DNA of 13,279 nucleotides, taken from NCBI GenBank assembly GCA_004558975.1, contig SFZB01000026.1, forward strand, positions 1 to 13,279. Reading direction: 5' to 3'. Below, in pieces: positions 1-7,263 of the stretch (position 1 is the stretch's first letter; every line of letters begins with the position of its first letter). Source of the stretch: a bacterium (GTDB taxonomy: Bacteria > Bacillota > Clostridia > Oscillospirales > CAG-272). Both the position numbers and the translations under genes were made by a program. The notes under the pieces are model-generated. The model was not told the origin of the DNA and searched no databases. It saw only the letters and a list, made by a program, of their open reading frames with translations.

Positions 1-240
1 GCCCTTTTTCTGACACACCAAACGTAAATTGGCATTGTTGAGCTGTGGCTGCACTGCTTCAAAGCATTGCTCCATTTCGCGACGGTTCGTGAACAGGGTA
101 AGCATCGAACCCCGCTGAGCAATGTGCAGGTCGGTCAAAAACGCCTGACGGTCAAAAAACGCCAAACAGTCGCGTTTCCGATGACCTTCGCTCTGCCTGT
201 TTTTCCCCGGTATGAACCGTTTCGCCCCGGCGGAAACTAA
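1..240 (-). pseudogene. DinG-like helicase fragment, 5' truncated, runs off left edge
   Basis: The minus strand is open from a stop at 243-241 to the window edge. The part from about 165 down reads like the C-terminal helicase domain of DinG/XPD-type superfamily 2 helicases: FLTDLHIAQRGSMLTLFTN, then RREMEQCFEAVQPQLNNANL and RLVCQKKG, matching the family pattern of a Leu-Phe-Thr core followed by an alpha-helical 'M..V...L...L' stretch. In a full enzyme this lies several hundred residues from the N-terminus, so the Walker A, DEAH and iron-sulfur parts are missing. No start with a ribosome binding site is seen; in-frame ATGs at 105 and 75 are inside the domain. About 25 codons after the stop (240-165) resemble nothing I know. 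The rest of the C-terminus, if present, lies left of the window. It may be a gene remnant or an assembly join. Family assignment is from memory of motifs only. Confidence 0.5.
132..163. repeat. Short tandem direct repeat in the helicase fragment
   Basis: CGGTCAAAAACGCC (132-145) is followed after TGA by CGGTCAAAAAACGCC (149-163), which differs by one extra A. The copies sit where the recognisable helicase homology begins, so slippage or a small duplication here may mark the broken 5' end of that gene. Confidence 0.6.
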
Positions 241-264
241 TCAAAAAACGGGAGCGGTGCGGGT

Positions 265-951
265 GTGAAAACGGTGCGCGCGGCAAAAACGATACGTTAT
301 CTTTATACGGTTCATGCCCTGATCGGGATTGCGCTCTCGGGGTGGTTTTTGTATCGTGGCGATGAGCGACGGTTTTGGCTTGCGCTCCTTGCGCTCCTTT
401 GCCTTGCCGTGCCGCGGGTCATGGCAGGCGTTTTCCGCGTGGATCTGCCGCCTGCGCTTGAGGGGCTCGCCGTCGTATTTCTGATGCTGACCGGGTATCT
501 CGGCGAGGTCGAATCGTTTTATGAGCGAATCCCCGCCTGGGATAACCTTCTCCATCTCACGAGCGGCATCATGTTCTGCGCGTTCGGGTGCGGACTGCTC
601 GGCAGGGGCGCCGGGGAGAGGGAAGAGCGCCCCTCGCGGGCACGTCGGCTCTTCGGCGTGAGTTTTGCGCTCGCCGCCGGGGTCATCTGGGAGTTTATCG
701 AGTACACCTGCGACAAGACGTTCGGCACCACCATGCAGAAGCCGACCGTGCGCCCGGGGCTCTACGATACCGGGCTCATCGACACCATGGAGGACCTCGC
801 CATGGGGTTCGTCGGCGCGCTTCTCTTTACGATCTATGTGTATCGTTTCTGGGCATTGACGCGCGGCGCCCCCGAGCGCCTGATTCCGACGGCGAAAGCC
901 TCCCTCGACCACTCCGATGAGGGCGCGCTTTTATCGGAATCGACCAAATAA
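265..951 (+). CDS. DUF2238/YjdF-like integral membrane protein
   Basis: A 228-residue membrane protein with about six hydrophobic segments (roughly residues 12-30, 37-57, 66-80, 94-113, 129-147 and 178-197). It carries the conserved polar pattern of the DUF2238 (YjdF-like) family: WDNLLH at 92-97, IWEFIEY at 141-147, and GLIDTMEDL at 170-178. Clostridial members I recall have a long loop between the WEF..E helix and the IDT..D segment; here that loop is short. The function of the family is not known. The start is GTG at 265, with GGAG at 251-254; no ATG fits better. It is a single gene, ending five bases before a bidirectional terminator shared with thrS. The tail from about residue 200 is hydrophilic. 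No clear promoter is seen upstream. Family call is moderately sure. Confidence 0.75.
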   Translation: MKTVRAAKTIRYLYTVHALIGIALSGWFLYRGDERRFWLALLALLCLAVPRVMAGVFRVDLPPALEGLAVVFLMLTGYLGEVESFYERIPAWDNLLHLTSGIMFCAFGCGLLGRGAGEREERPSRARRLFGVSFALAAGVIWEFIEYTCDKTFGTTMQKPTVRPGLYDTGLIDTMEDLAMGFVGALLFTIYVYRFWALTRGAPERLIPTAKASLDHSDEGALLSESTK

Positions 952-955
952 AAAA

Positions 956-994
956 GCGGAGATGCCGCAATCGGCATCTCCGCATCTGCTTTTT
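956..994. terminator. Bidirectional intrinsic terminator between DUF2238 gene and thrS
   Basis: A perfect 12-bp stem, GCGGAGATGCCG (956-967) and CGGCATCTCCGC (972-983), with a CAAT loop. On the plus strand a T-rich run follows (about 985-994). On the minus strand the stem is followed by TTTTTT and further Ts. It lies in the 46-bp gap between two converging stop codons, so it can serve both genes. Confidence 0.9.
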
Positions 995-997
995 CGT

Positions 998-2962
998 TCA
1001 GTCGGCGGTCTGGTATTTGGCGCGCGTTTTGATTTCCGTATCGAGTTTTGCGAAGAAGTCGCCCTCCGCCATAGTGTAGGGCTTTTCATGCACACGGTCG
1101 TTGACGGTCAGCGTGCCGTTCTTCATTTCGTTTTCCCCGATGACGAGGATATACGGGGTCTTTTGCAGTTTTGCCTGACGGATACGGTAGCCGAGCGTGT
1201 CGGAGGAGTCGTCCACCTCGACGCGTACGCCGTTTGCGTTCAGGCGCTGCGCCACGCCGCGGGCGTAGTCGCCGAACACCTCGTTCAGCGGCAGGACGAC
1301 GACCTGCGTCGGCATCAGCCACGTCGGCAGCGCCCCGGCGAACTTCTCGATCATATAGGCGAGCGTCCGCTCGAAGCAGCCGAGCGAGGTGCGGTGAATG
1401 ATATAGGGGTTCTTCTGCGAATTGTCGCTGTCGGTGTATTCCATGCCGAAGCGCTTCGCAAGGAGCAGGTCGATCTGGATCGTGACGATCGTGTCCTCTT
1501 TGCCGAACACGTTCTTGTATTGAATATCGAGTTTCGGACCGTAGAATGCCGCCTCGTCAATGCCGACCGTGTACTTGACGCCGAGGTCGTCGAGGATCTT
1601 CGCCATCAGACTCTGTGCCTCTTCCCATTGTTCGGGCGTCCCCTCATACTTGTTCTTCGGGTTGGCGGGATCCCACTGCGAGAAGCGGAAGGTGCAGTCT
1701 TCGAGCAGCCCCACCGTGTCAAGCATATACTTGGCGAGGTCGAGGCACCCGCGGAACTCGTCCTCGAGTTGGTCGGGGCGGAGAATGTAGTGCCCCTCGG
1801 AAATGGTGAACTGACGCACACGGATGAGTCCGTGCATCTCGCCGGAATCCTCGTTGCGGAAGAGGGTAGAGGTTTCTGTCAGACGCATCGGGAGTTCGCG
1901 ATAGGAGCGCTTGCGGTTGAGGTACACCTGGTATTGGAACGGGCAGGTCATCGGACGGAGCGCGAAGCACTCCTTCGTCTCGTCGTTCGGGTCACCGATG
2001 ACGAACATGCCGTCGAGGTAGTGATCCCAGTGCCCGGAGATCTTGTAGAGCTCGCGTTTTGCGAAGAGCGGCGTCTTGGTGAGCAGGCAGCCACGTTTCT
2101 GCTCTTCGTCCTCGACGAAGCGCTGGAGCAACTGAATGACCCGCGCCCCTTTCGGGAGCAGAATGGGGAGCCCCTGTCCGATATAGTCCACGGTCGTGAA
2201 GTATTCGAGCTCGCGTCCGAGTTTGTTGTGATCGCGCTTGCGCGCATCTTCCTGCCGTGCGAGATGTTCGTTCAGCGCCTCCTTGGTGGGGAAGGCGGTG
2301 CCGTACACGCGTTGGAGCATCTTGTTCTTGGCGTCGCCGTGCCAGTAGGCACCTGTGCAGGCAGTCAGCTTAAACGCCTTGACGGCGCCGGTCGAGAAGA
2401 GGTGCGGACCCGCGCACAGGTCGGTGAACTCGCCCTGACGGTAGAACGAGATTGTTTCGCCCTCGGGGAGCGCTTCGATCAGCTCCACTTTGTAAGGCTC
2501 GCCTGCCTTTTCCATGAGGGCGACAGCCTCCGCGCGCGGCAGTTCAAACCGCTCGATTCTGAGATTCTCCTTGACGATCTTCTTCATCTCGGCTTCGAGT
2601 TTCGACAGAATCTCGCCCGTGAAGGAGAAATCCGCGTCGAAGTCATAGTAGAACCCGTCGTCGATGGCGGGGCCGATCGTGAGCTTGACCTCGGGGTACA
2701 GGCGCTTGACCGCCTGTGCGAGAATGTGCGACGCCGTATGACGGAACACACGTGCCCCCTCCGGGTCGTCAAAGGTTAAGAGGGTCACGAGCGCGTCACC
2801 CTCGACGGGCGTCGAGAGAGCGACGACCTTGCCGTCCACTTTCGCGGCGAGAATATCGCGGGAGATGAGCCCCGCCGCCTGTGCGGCGTCATAGACCGTG
2901 ACGGCGCCGGAGGCGGAATAATCTGCTTCGTCGGCACCGCGGACGATGTGAATGATAGCCAT
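998..2962 (-). CDS. thrS: Threonyl-tRNA synthetase
   Basis: A class II synthetase that charges tRNA-Thr in the cytoplasm, 654 residues, usual length. Order of domains: TGS-like N-terminus (1-63); editing domain with HTASH (75-79) and the second metal pair in DLCAGPH (181-187, Cys183 and His187); catalytic core from about 245; anticodon-binding domain from about 552. The catalytic zinc ligands are Cys340 (RPMTCPF), His391 (SEGHY) and His523 (IIHRTSLG). Motif 2 is FRNEDSGEMHGLIRVRQF and motif 3 ends in ERTLAYMIE. The start at 2962 is chosen over an in-frame ATG at 3061 because AAGGAG lies eight to nine bases upstream and the protein begins at the TGS domain; the longer reading would translate the leader terminator. 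Expression is set by the T-box leader upstream (2995-3184). Confidence 0.97.
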   Translation of the reverse strand: MAIIHIVRGADEADYSASGAVTVYDAAQAAGLISRDILAAKVDGKVVALSTPVEGDALVTLLTFDDPEGARVFRHTASHILAQAVKRLYPEVKLTIGPAIDDGFYYDFDADFSFTGEILSKLEAEMKKIVKENLRIERFELPRAEAVALMEKAGEPYKVELIEALPEGETISFYRQGEFTDLCAGPHLFSTGAVKAFKLTACTGAYWHGDAKNKMLQRVYGTAFPTKEALNEHLARQEDARKRDHNKLGRELEYFTTVDYIGQGLPILLPKGARVIQLLQRFVEDEEQKRGCLLTKTPLFAKRELYKISGHWDHYLDGMFVIGDPNDETKECFALRPMTCPFQYQVYLNRKRSYRELPMRLTETSTLFRNEDSGEMHGLIRVRQFTISEGHYILRPDQLEDEFRGCLDLAKYMLDTVGLLEDCTFRFSQWDPANPKNKYEGTPEQWEEAQSLMAKILDDLGVKYTVGIDEAAFYGPKLDIQYKNVFGKEDTIVTIQIDLLLAKRFGMEYTDSDNSQKNPYIIHRTSLGCFERTLAYMIEKFAGALPTWLMPTQVVVLPLNEVFGDYARGVAQRLNANGVRVEVDDSSDTLGYRIRQAKLQKTPYILVIGENEMKNGTLTVNDRVHEKPYTMAEGDFFAKLDTEIKTRAKYQTAD

Positions 2963-2994
2963 AAGAATTTCTCCTTTTCTTTTGAAATCTTTTG

Positions 2995-3035
2995 AAAAAA
3001 CAGCACCCCGACACAGTATTTCTGTGTCGGGGTGC
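2995..3035 (-). terminator. Leader terminator of the thrS T-box
   Basis: A perfect 14-bp stem, GCACCCCGACACAG (3035-3022) and CTGTGTCGGGGTGC (3016-3003), with loop AAATA, then TG and six Ts (3000-2995). Its 5' strand overlaps the 3' strand of the antiterminator, so the two folds exclude each other. It ends 32 bases before the thrS start. Confidence 0.93.
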
Positions 3036-3184
3036 AAAAGAATCATTTTGCACGGTTCCACCCGAGCGTTTCACTCATTGGTATGCCGTTTCCGAGATAG
3101 GTGGTACCTTATCGCGTCCACGCACCGCGTTCTCAGCCATGGCGCGGCTCTCTTTGGCGTCTTTCGCGTAAGACTTATCCTATA
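2995..3184 (-). promoter_or_regulatory. T-box leader (tRNA-Thr sensing) of thrS
   Basis: A complete T-box riboswitch read on the minus strand. Stem I appears to be closed by ATAGG (3183-3179) with CCTAT (3101-3097), and just before the 3' strand lies ACC (3105-3103), a Thr specifier codon followed by A. The T-box core GGGTGGAACCGTG is at 3063-3051. The antiterminator can form as CGGG, seven-base bulge TGGAACC, GTGCAAAA (3064-3046), paired with TTTTGCAC then CCCG (3039-3028). The competing terminator reuses the same 3' strand. Uncharged tRNA-Thr pairing its anticodon with the specifier and its CCA end with the bulge should favour readthrough into thrS. Fine structure of stem I is my manual pairing; the core, antiterminator and terminator are clear. 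Confidence 0.93.
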
Positions 3185-3189
3185 CTGCG

Positions 3190-3218
3190 AGTATAGCACG
3201 GGAAAAACGGCTTGTCAA
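3190..3218 (-). promoter_or_regulatory. Sigma-A promoter of thrS
   Basis: TTGACA (3218-3213), a 17-base spacer, and TATACT (3195-3190). The expected start of transcription, near 3184-3183, coincides with the base of stem I in the T-box leader, which supports the call. It lies about 45 bp downstream of the rsmI stop with no intrinsic terminator seen between. Confidence 0.9.
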
Positions 3219-3264
3219 GCGGTAAAATCCGTGATTTTTTCTTTCCGCCTCCGAAGAGGTGTGT

Positions 3265-4149
3265 TTACGCTTTTTCCGCTGTGAGGATCCTGTAGAGTTC
3301 GCTTTTGGTTATGCCGCGGTCGCGGGCGGCGGCTTTGATGGCGTCCATGCGGGCGAGCCCCGCGGCTTCATAGTGCGCCACGTGGTCGGCAGGGGAGAGG
3401 GACAGCAGATCTTCGTCCACCGGCGGATGATATGCCTCCCCGGTCGCCTCCTCTGCCCCTGCGAGGACGAGAACGTACTCACCGCGCGGCTCGTGCGTCT
3501 CGTAATAAGCGACCGCCTCCGCCGTGGTGGTACGCATGGTTTCCTCGTTGCGCTTGGTCAGCTCCCGGCAGAGCGAGAGCTTCCGGTCGCCGAAGGTGGC
3601 GAGCAGGTCGGCGAGCGTGGCTTTCAGTTTGTGCGGCGCTTCATAGAAGATCAGCGTGCGGCGCTCGGCGCGGATCTCTTCGAGCCGTTTTTTCCGCTCG
3701 CCCCGGTTGGCGCTGAGGAACCCCTCAAACGCGAAGCGCCCGGTCGCGAGCCCCGAGAGCGCGAGCGCCGAGACGGCGGCACAGGCACCGGGAACAATGC
3801 GTACGGGAATACCACGTTCTCCGCACAGACGCACGAGATCCTCGCCGGGGTCGCTGATGGCGGGCATGCCCGCGTCGGTCACGAGCGCGCAACTCTCACC
3901 GCCCTCGAGCCGCGCTGCAATCTCCTCGCCGCGGCTTTTTTTGTTGTGTTCGTGGTAACTGACGAGCTCTTTTTTGATGCCGAAATAGGCGAGGAGTCCC
4001 GCAGTGTTGCGGGTGTCCTCCGCGGCGATAAAGTCGCATTCCGTGAGCACTTTAACCCCGCGCTCGGTCATGTCGGCGAGGTTGCCGATCGGGGTCGCGA
4101 CGAGGTAGAGTGTGCCGCCCTCGACCCGATTCTTTTCCGTTTCAGGCAT
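3265..4149 (-). CDS. rsmI: 16S rRNA (cytidine-1402 2'-O)-methyltransferase
   Basis: RsmI adds the 2'-O-methyl group to C1402 in the decoding region of 16S rRNA, using S-adenosylmethionine. The 294-residue length is usual. Family marks: YLVATPIGNLADMTERG near 15-31 (the tetrapyrrole-methylase-like N-terminal motif), EDTRNT at 44-49, SYHEHNK at 64-70, and ALVTDAGMPAISDPG at 88-102, followed by the conserved PGACA (120-124) and the FYEAPHKL segment. The start at 4149 overlaps the end of trmN6 by 8 nt, with AAGGA just before it, so the two are likely translationally coupled. This pairing repeats the yabB...yabC order of Bacillus subtilis, though the small GIY-YIG gene yazA that lies between them there is absent. 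No terminator was found between its stop and the thrS promoter. Confidence 0.95.
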   Translation of the reverse strand: MPETEKNRVEGGTLYLVATPIGNLADMTERGVKVLTECDFIAAEDTRNTAGLLAYFGIKKELVSYHEHNKKSRGEEIAARLEGGESCALVTDAGMPAISDPGEDLVRLCGERGIPVRIVPGACAAVSALALSGLATGRFAFEGFLSANRGERKKRLEEIRAERRTLIFYEAPHKLKATLADLLATFGDRKLSLCRELTKRNEETMRTTTAEAVAYYETHEPRGEYVLVLAGAEEATGEAYHPPVDEDLLSLSPADHVAHYEAAGLARMDAIKAAARDRGITKSELYRILTAEKA

Positions 4150-4885
4150 AATCCTTTGGGAACCTTCCTTCCGTGAGTATCTCGACCATGTCGGGGGACT
4201 CGGCTCTCGCCGCGAGGTCGCCGCCGATGATGAGCGGTCGCGTGACTTTCAGCCCCGGTTTCCCGCCCCGGCGTGCCTCCACGAGCACCATGGAGGGGGG
4301 CAGAGACGCCGATGCGTGTACGAGCGTCAGGCGCTTCGGCTCGATCTCTGCCGCGCGCAGGGCGGTGAGCAGGTCGACGAGACGATCGGCGCGATAGACG
4401 CAGAAGAACCGACCGCCGTGACGGAGGAGCCGCTTTGCCGCCGCGGCGAAGTCGTCAATCCCGCCGTGTACCTCGTGCCGTGCAATCTGCTTTTCCGTGC
4501 TGTCGCAGGCGGGAATATCGGTTTTCATATACGGCGGGTTCGTGATAACGGCATCATATACGCCCCACGATGCCGTCGCCTCCCGCACGTCGGCACATCG
4601 CACCGAGACGACCTCCGAGAGCCCGTTTTCCTCCGCATTCCGCCGGCACAGCTCGGCATAGGCGGGCTGTATCTCCACGCATTCAATCGTGCCTACCTTT
4701 TTCCGGGTGGCGAGCAGGAGGGAGACAATGCCGCTCCCCCCGCCGAATTCAATGGCACGGAATCCCTCGCATTTCTGCACATAGGCGGCGAGGAGCAGGG
4801 CGTCGGTGCCGAAGTTCAGTCCCGCCGTCCGCTGAATCAGCGTGAGATCGTCATTGACGACATCGCGGCGTTCGGTATCTGTCAT
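4142..4885 (-). CDS. trmN6: tRNA1(Val) A37 N6-methyltransferase-like protein
   Basis: A 247-residue Rossmann-fold methyltransferase of the TrmN6/YfiC/YabB family, expected to methylate N6 of adenine 37 in a tRNA. It shows the family's N-terminal LTLIQRTAGLNFGTDALLLA-type segment (14-33), the S-adenosylmethionine motif I as EFGGGSGIVSLLLA (46-59), an acidic motif II around VEIQP (70-74), and the N6-adenine signature NPPY at 116-119, followed by a basic helix. The start at 4885 has GGAGG ten bases upstream. It is the first gene of a two-gene unit with rsmI. A strong terminator lies just upstream, between it and the ferredoxin gene, and leaves little room for a promoter, so transcription probably comes from readthrough or from inside the ferredoxin gene. 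The exact tRNA substrate in this lineage is inferred. Confidence 0.88.
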   Translation of the reverse strand: MTDTERRDVVNDDLTLIQRTAGLNFGTDALLLAAYVQKCEGFRAIEFGGGSGIVSLLLATRKKVGTIECVEIQPAYAELCRRNAEENGLSEVVSVRCADVREATASWGVYDAVITNPPYMKTDIPACDSTEKQIARHEVHGGIDDFAAAAKRLLRHGGRFFCVYRADRLVDLLTALRAAEIEPKRLTLVHASASLPPSMVLVEARRGGKPGLKVTRPLIIGGDLAARAESPDMVEILTEGRFPKDYA

Positions 4886-4909
4886 AAGGCAAAAACCTCC
4901 GAAATGATG

Positions 4910-4938
4910 AAAAAAGAGCGGAGAAAAACTCTCCGCTC
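4910..4938 (-). terminator. Terminator after the ferredoxin gene
   Basis: Stem GAGCGGAGA (4916-4924) with TCTCCGCTC (4930-4938), loop AAAAC, followed on the minus strand by six Ts (4915-4910). It starts 17 bases past the ferredoxin stop, and the trmN6 ribosome binding site (4900-4896) is only about ten bases further on. Confidence 0.88.
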
Positions 4939-4954
4939 CTCTTTGGCGCAGGAA

Positions 4955-5128
4955 TTACTCCTGGGCAGGAGCACCCACCGGGCAGGTGCCGGCGCAGGTG
5001 CCGCAGTCGATGCACTGATCGGCGTCGATCTGGTACTTGCCGTCGCCGCCCTCGGAAATGCAACCGACGGGGCACTCTGCGGCGCAAGCGCCACAGCCAA
5101 CGCAATCTTCGGAAATCTTGTATGCCAT
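4955..5128 (-). CDS. Clostridial-type 2[4Fe-4S] ferredoxin
   Basis: A 57-residue low-potential electron carrier of the cytoplasm. It has two tandem cluster-binding halves: CVGCGACAAECPVG (from residue 9) and CIDCGTCAGTCPVG (from residue 39), each with the CxxCxxCxxxCP pattern, giving two [4Fe-4S] clusters. Length is typical of Clostridium ferredoxins. The start at 5128 (MAYKISEDC) has GGAGGT eight bases upstream; longer in-frame readings from other frames are false. It has its own promoter (5162-5189) and a terminator (4910-4938), so it can be expressed as a short single-gene transcript. It sits between ricT, whose product binds [4Fe-4S] clusters in Bacillus, and the methyltransferase pair; a link with RicT is only a guess from position. 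Confidence 0.97.
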   Translation of the reverse strand: MAYKISEDCVGCGACAAECPVGCISEGGDGKYQIDADQCIDCGTCAGTCPVGAPAQE

Positions 5129-5161
5129 TGTGATTTACCTCCATGTATGTAATGCAATCAT

Positions 5162-5189
5162 ATTTTATCATATTCCGGGGAAAAATCAA
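5162..5189 (-). promoter_or_regulatory. Promoter of the ferredoxin gene
   Basis: TTGATT (5189-5184), a 16-base spacer, and TAAAAT (5167-5162) preceded by TGA, which makes an extended -10. It lies about 35 bp before the ferredoxin start, in an AT-rich stretch that stands out from the GC-rich surroundings. Confidence 0.75.
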
Positions 5190-5220
5190 GTCCCGTGTGT
5201 AAATTTATCGGGCAGGAAAA

Positions 5221-6192
5221 TTATTCTTTGTCACCGTTACCCGTACCGCCGGGTGCCGTCGGCTTTTTGTCGCCCTGTTTTTTCTCTCCCGGCTTTTTCT
5301 CGGCGGGTTTGTTGTTCTGCGGCTTTTTCATCGGGGCGATGTCGGTGACGGAGTAGGTTTTCGGCGGCTCCTGCTTTTCTGTGAGGCGCACCTTGACGGT
5401 CTGCGAGAGCGGGCGCGTCTCTACCACCGTGCCGGGGCCGTTCTCGGTCATGACGAGCGCCCCCATTTTCGGCATGGTCTTCTGCGCCTCTTCATACGTC
5501 TCGTGCTCATAGCGCAGACAGCACATCAGCCGCCCGCAGCAGCCGGAGATCTTCGTCGAATTGAGCGAAAAATTCTGTTCTTTCGCCATTTTGATAGACA
5601 CCTGACCGAAATCGGTGAGGAAAGTGGAACAGCAGTAGGGACGTCCGCAGGGACCGATGCCGCCGAGCATTTTCGCTTCGTCGCGGATGCCGATTTGGCG
5701 GAGTTCGATACGGGTGTGGAACATACCGGCGAGGTCGCGCACCAGTTCGCGGAAGTCGACGCGGTTTTCCGCCGTAAAGTAGAAGATGAGCTTGGAATTG
5801 TCGAACGCGCATTCCACGTCGGCGAGCTTCATCTCGAGACTATATTCCGCGGCTTTTTTCGGGAAGATGGCGGCGGCGTCCGCTTCGATTTTGCGGTTGT
5901 GCTCATACCGTGCGATGTCGTCTTTCAGCGCCGCGCGTAGCACGGGACGCAGGGGAGAGACGATCTCGGTCTCGGCGACCTCACGGTTCGCGATGCTGAC
6001 GGTGCCGAATTCGGCGCCGCGCGCCGTGTCGACGATGACCTTGTCCCCGACGCGATAGACGCGCCCTTTCGGATCAAAATAGTAGCTCTTCGCGTTGTCG
6101 CGGAATGTGACGCCGATGACGGTAAAAGTACGGGGCGCCGCCGGTTTCTTCGGCGCCTCTTCGTCGTTTGTCACATGAATTTCTTCAGCCAT
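5221..6192 (-). CDS. ricT: PSP1-domain protein RicT (YaaT)
   Basis: A 323-residue homologue of Bacillus RicT/YaaT, a PSP1-domain protein. In Bacillus the RicA-RicF-RicT complex carries [4Fe-4S] clusters and helps RNase Y process mRNA, with effects on sporulation, competence and biofilm. The N-terminal part (about 22-70) matches the YaaT start (VIGVTFRDNAKSYYFDP), and the PSP1 core follows to about 230. The conserved cysteine clusters are GPCGRPYCCSTF (180-191; Cys182, 187, 188) and GCCGRLMCC (217-225). The last 36 residues are a Lys/Pro/Gly-rich low-complexity tail of repeated KKP-type units, likely disordered. It follows holB by 12 bp, its ribosome binding site overlapping the holB end, in the same order as in Bacillus. 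yabA, next in Bacillus, is missing here. Confidence 0.95.
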   Translation of the reverse strand: MAEEIHVTNDEEAPKKPAAPRTFTVIGVTFRDNAKSYYFDPKGRVYRVGDKVIVDTARGAEFGTVSIANREVAETEIVSPLRPVLRAALKDDIARYEHNRKIEADAAAIFPKKAAEYSLEMKLADVECAFDNSKLIFYFTAENRVDFRELVRDLAGMFHTRIELRQIGIRDEAKMLGGIGPCGRPYCCSTFLTDFGQVSIKMAKEQNFSLNSTKISGCCGRLMCCLRYEHETYEEAQKTMPKMGALVMTENGPGTVVETRPLSQTVKVRLTEKQEPPKTYSVTDIAPMKKPQNNKPAEKKPGEKKQGDKKPTAPGGTGNGDKE

Positions 6193-6204
6193 GGCAGGCT
6201 CCTT

Positions 6205-7230
6205 TCAGGATAGGCACGCGACGTTTGTCGTAAACGACGCGAGCGTCAGTTGTACATTGGCATTGGCGGCGAGGGCATCGGCGGCAGAGACGGTGAGGTC
6301 ATAGATCTTCAGGAGCCGTGTGAGCCCCGCGCGGGAGGCGAGGTTTTCCGCTTCCTCACGGGAAGTGTAGAACGTGAGGGAGATGTTTTCGCCACGGTAG
6401 ACGAGGATCAGATCGCGCAGGGCAGCGATATAGAACCCGAGTGCCTCGACGAGATCGGGTCGCTTCTGCGGCAGGTGTCCGAGCGCCGCGATGACTTCGG
6501 ATGCGGGAGCGGAAGTGATGATCTTGCGTACCGCGTCGGAGACGGCGGCGTGCCGTTTTCCATAGGCTTCGCTCCGCTTGCCGTCGAGCAGGTCGAGGAC
6601 TTGTCCGAGGGCACCGCCGCTCCCCTCGAGGAGCGCACGGAATCCGTCGGGGTCGCGCTCACGGTAACGCCGTGCGGCGACGTTTTTCGCGAGTGCCTCT
6701 TCCATGGCGTCGGGGGAGAGCAGTTCCATACGCACGAGTTGCGTGCGGGAACGGATGGTCGTGAGGAGCGCTTCGGCGCGTTCGGTCAAAAGGAAAATGT
6801 AGAGGTCGGTCGGTGGCTCCTCGAGAACCTTGAGCAGGGCGTTCTGCGCCTGCGTCGTCATCTTGTGCGCTTCACGGACAATGTAGATTTTGCATGGAAA
6901 TTCGCAGGCAGAAAGGTACATATCCGCGCGCAGTTCCCGCACCGTATCGACGCCGATCGTGGCGGCATCCGTCGCGACGGTACGCACGTCCGGGGCGAGC
7001 CCTTCCCGCACGCGGCGGCAGGCTCCGCATACCCCGCAGGGGAGTATCTCGGCGCTCTCGCGTGCCTCACAGACGAGCGCGGCGGCGATCTCCGTCGCGA
7101 ACAGCGTTTTCCCCGACCCGCGGGGCCCCTCGAAAATATAAGCGTGGGAAAGCGTCCCGCCCCGGACAGCTTCGCCGAAGTAGCGCCGCGCCGCGGCGTT
7201 GCCGAACACAGACGGAAAATACGAGGGCAT
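6205..7230 (-). CDS. holB: DNA polymerase III delta-prime subunit
   Basis: A clamp-loader subunit (341 residues) of the AAA+ fold, acting in the loader that places the sliding clamp on DNA. Walker A is GPRGSGKT (35-42). A four-cysteine zinc module follows: Cys54, then CGVCGAC with Cys65, 68 and 71. The B-box region reads KIYIVREAHKMTTQAQNALL (114-133) with LKVLEEPP next, and the sensor/arginine-finger region has IRSRTQ (159-164), where the usual Cys of the SRC motif is Thr. The start at 7230 is preferred because GGAGGTG lies seven bases upstream; a longer TTG start at 7251 would place the ribosome binding site inside the gene. It heads the holB-ricT unit, driven by the promoter at 7264-7292. 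Confidence 0.94.
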   Translation of the reverse strand: MPSYFPSVFGNAAARRYFGEAVRGGTLSHAYIFEGPRGSGKTLFATEIAAALVCEARESAEILPCGVCGACRRVREGLAPDVRTVATDAATIGVDTVRELRADMYLSACEFPCKIYIVREAHKMTTQAQNALLKVLEEPPTDLYIFLLTERAEALLTTIRSRTQLVRMELLSPDAMEEALAKNVAARRYRERDPDGFRALLEGSGGALGQVLDLLDGKRSEAYGKRHAAVSDAVRKIITSAPASEVIAALGHLPQKRPDLVEALGFYIAALRDLILVYRGENISLTFYTSREEAENLASRAGLTRLLKIYDLTVSAADALAANANVQLTLASFTTNVACLS

Positions 7231-7263
7231 CCGCGTCACCTCCACGCACAATACTTCGAAGAT

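Noticed and set aside
917..2779. Long plus-strand open frame (620 codons) opposite thrS
   Set aside because: It is antisense to a clearly conserved synthetase, has no family features, and arises from codon bias in GC-rich DNA.
3211..3264. Possible terminator after rsmI (CCTC-TTCG-GAGG and the GCTTGACAAGC palindrome)
   Set aside because: The first has four pairs and no following T-run on the minus strand; the second has a one-base loop and coincides with the -35 box of the thrS promoter.
3259..5152. Long plus-strand open frames opposite rsmI and trmN6
   Set aside because: They mirror conserved minus-strand genes, lack ribosome binding sites, and have arginine-rich or unnatural composition.
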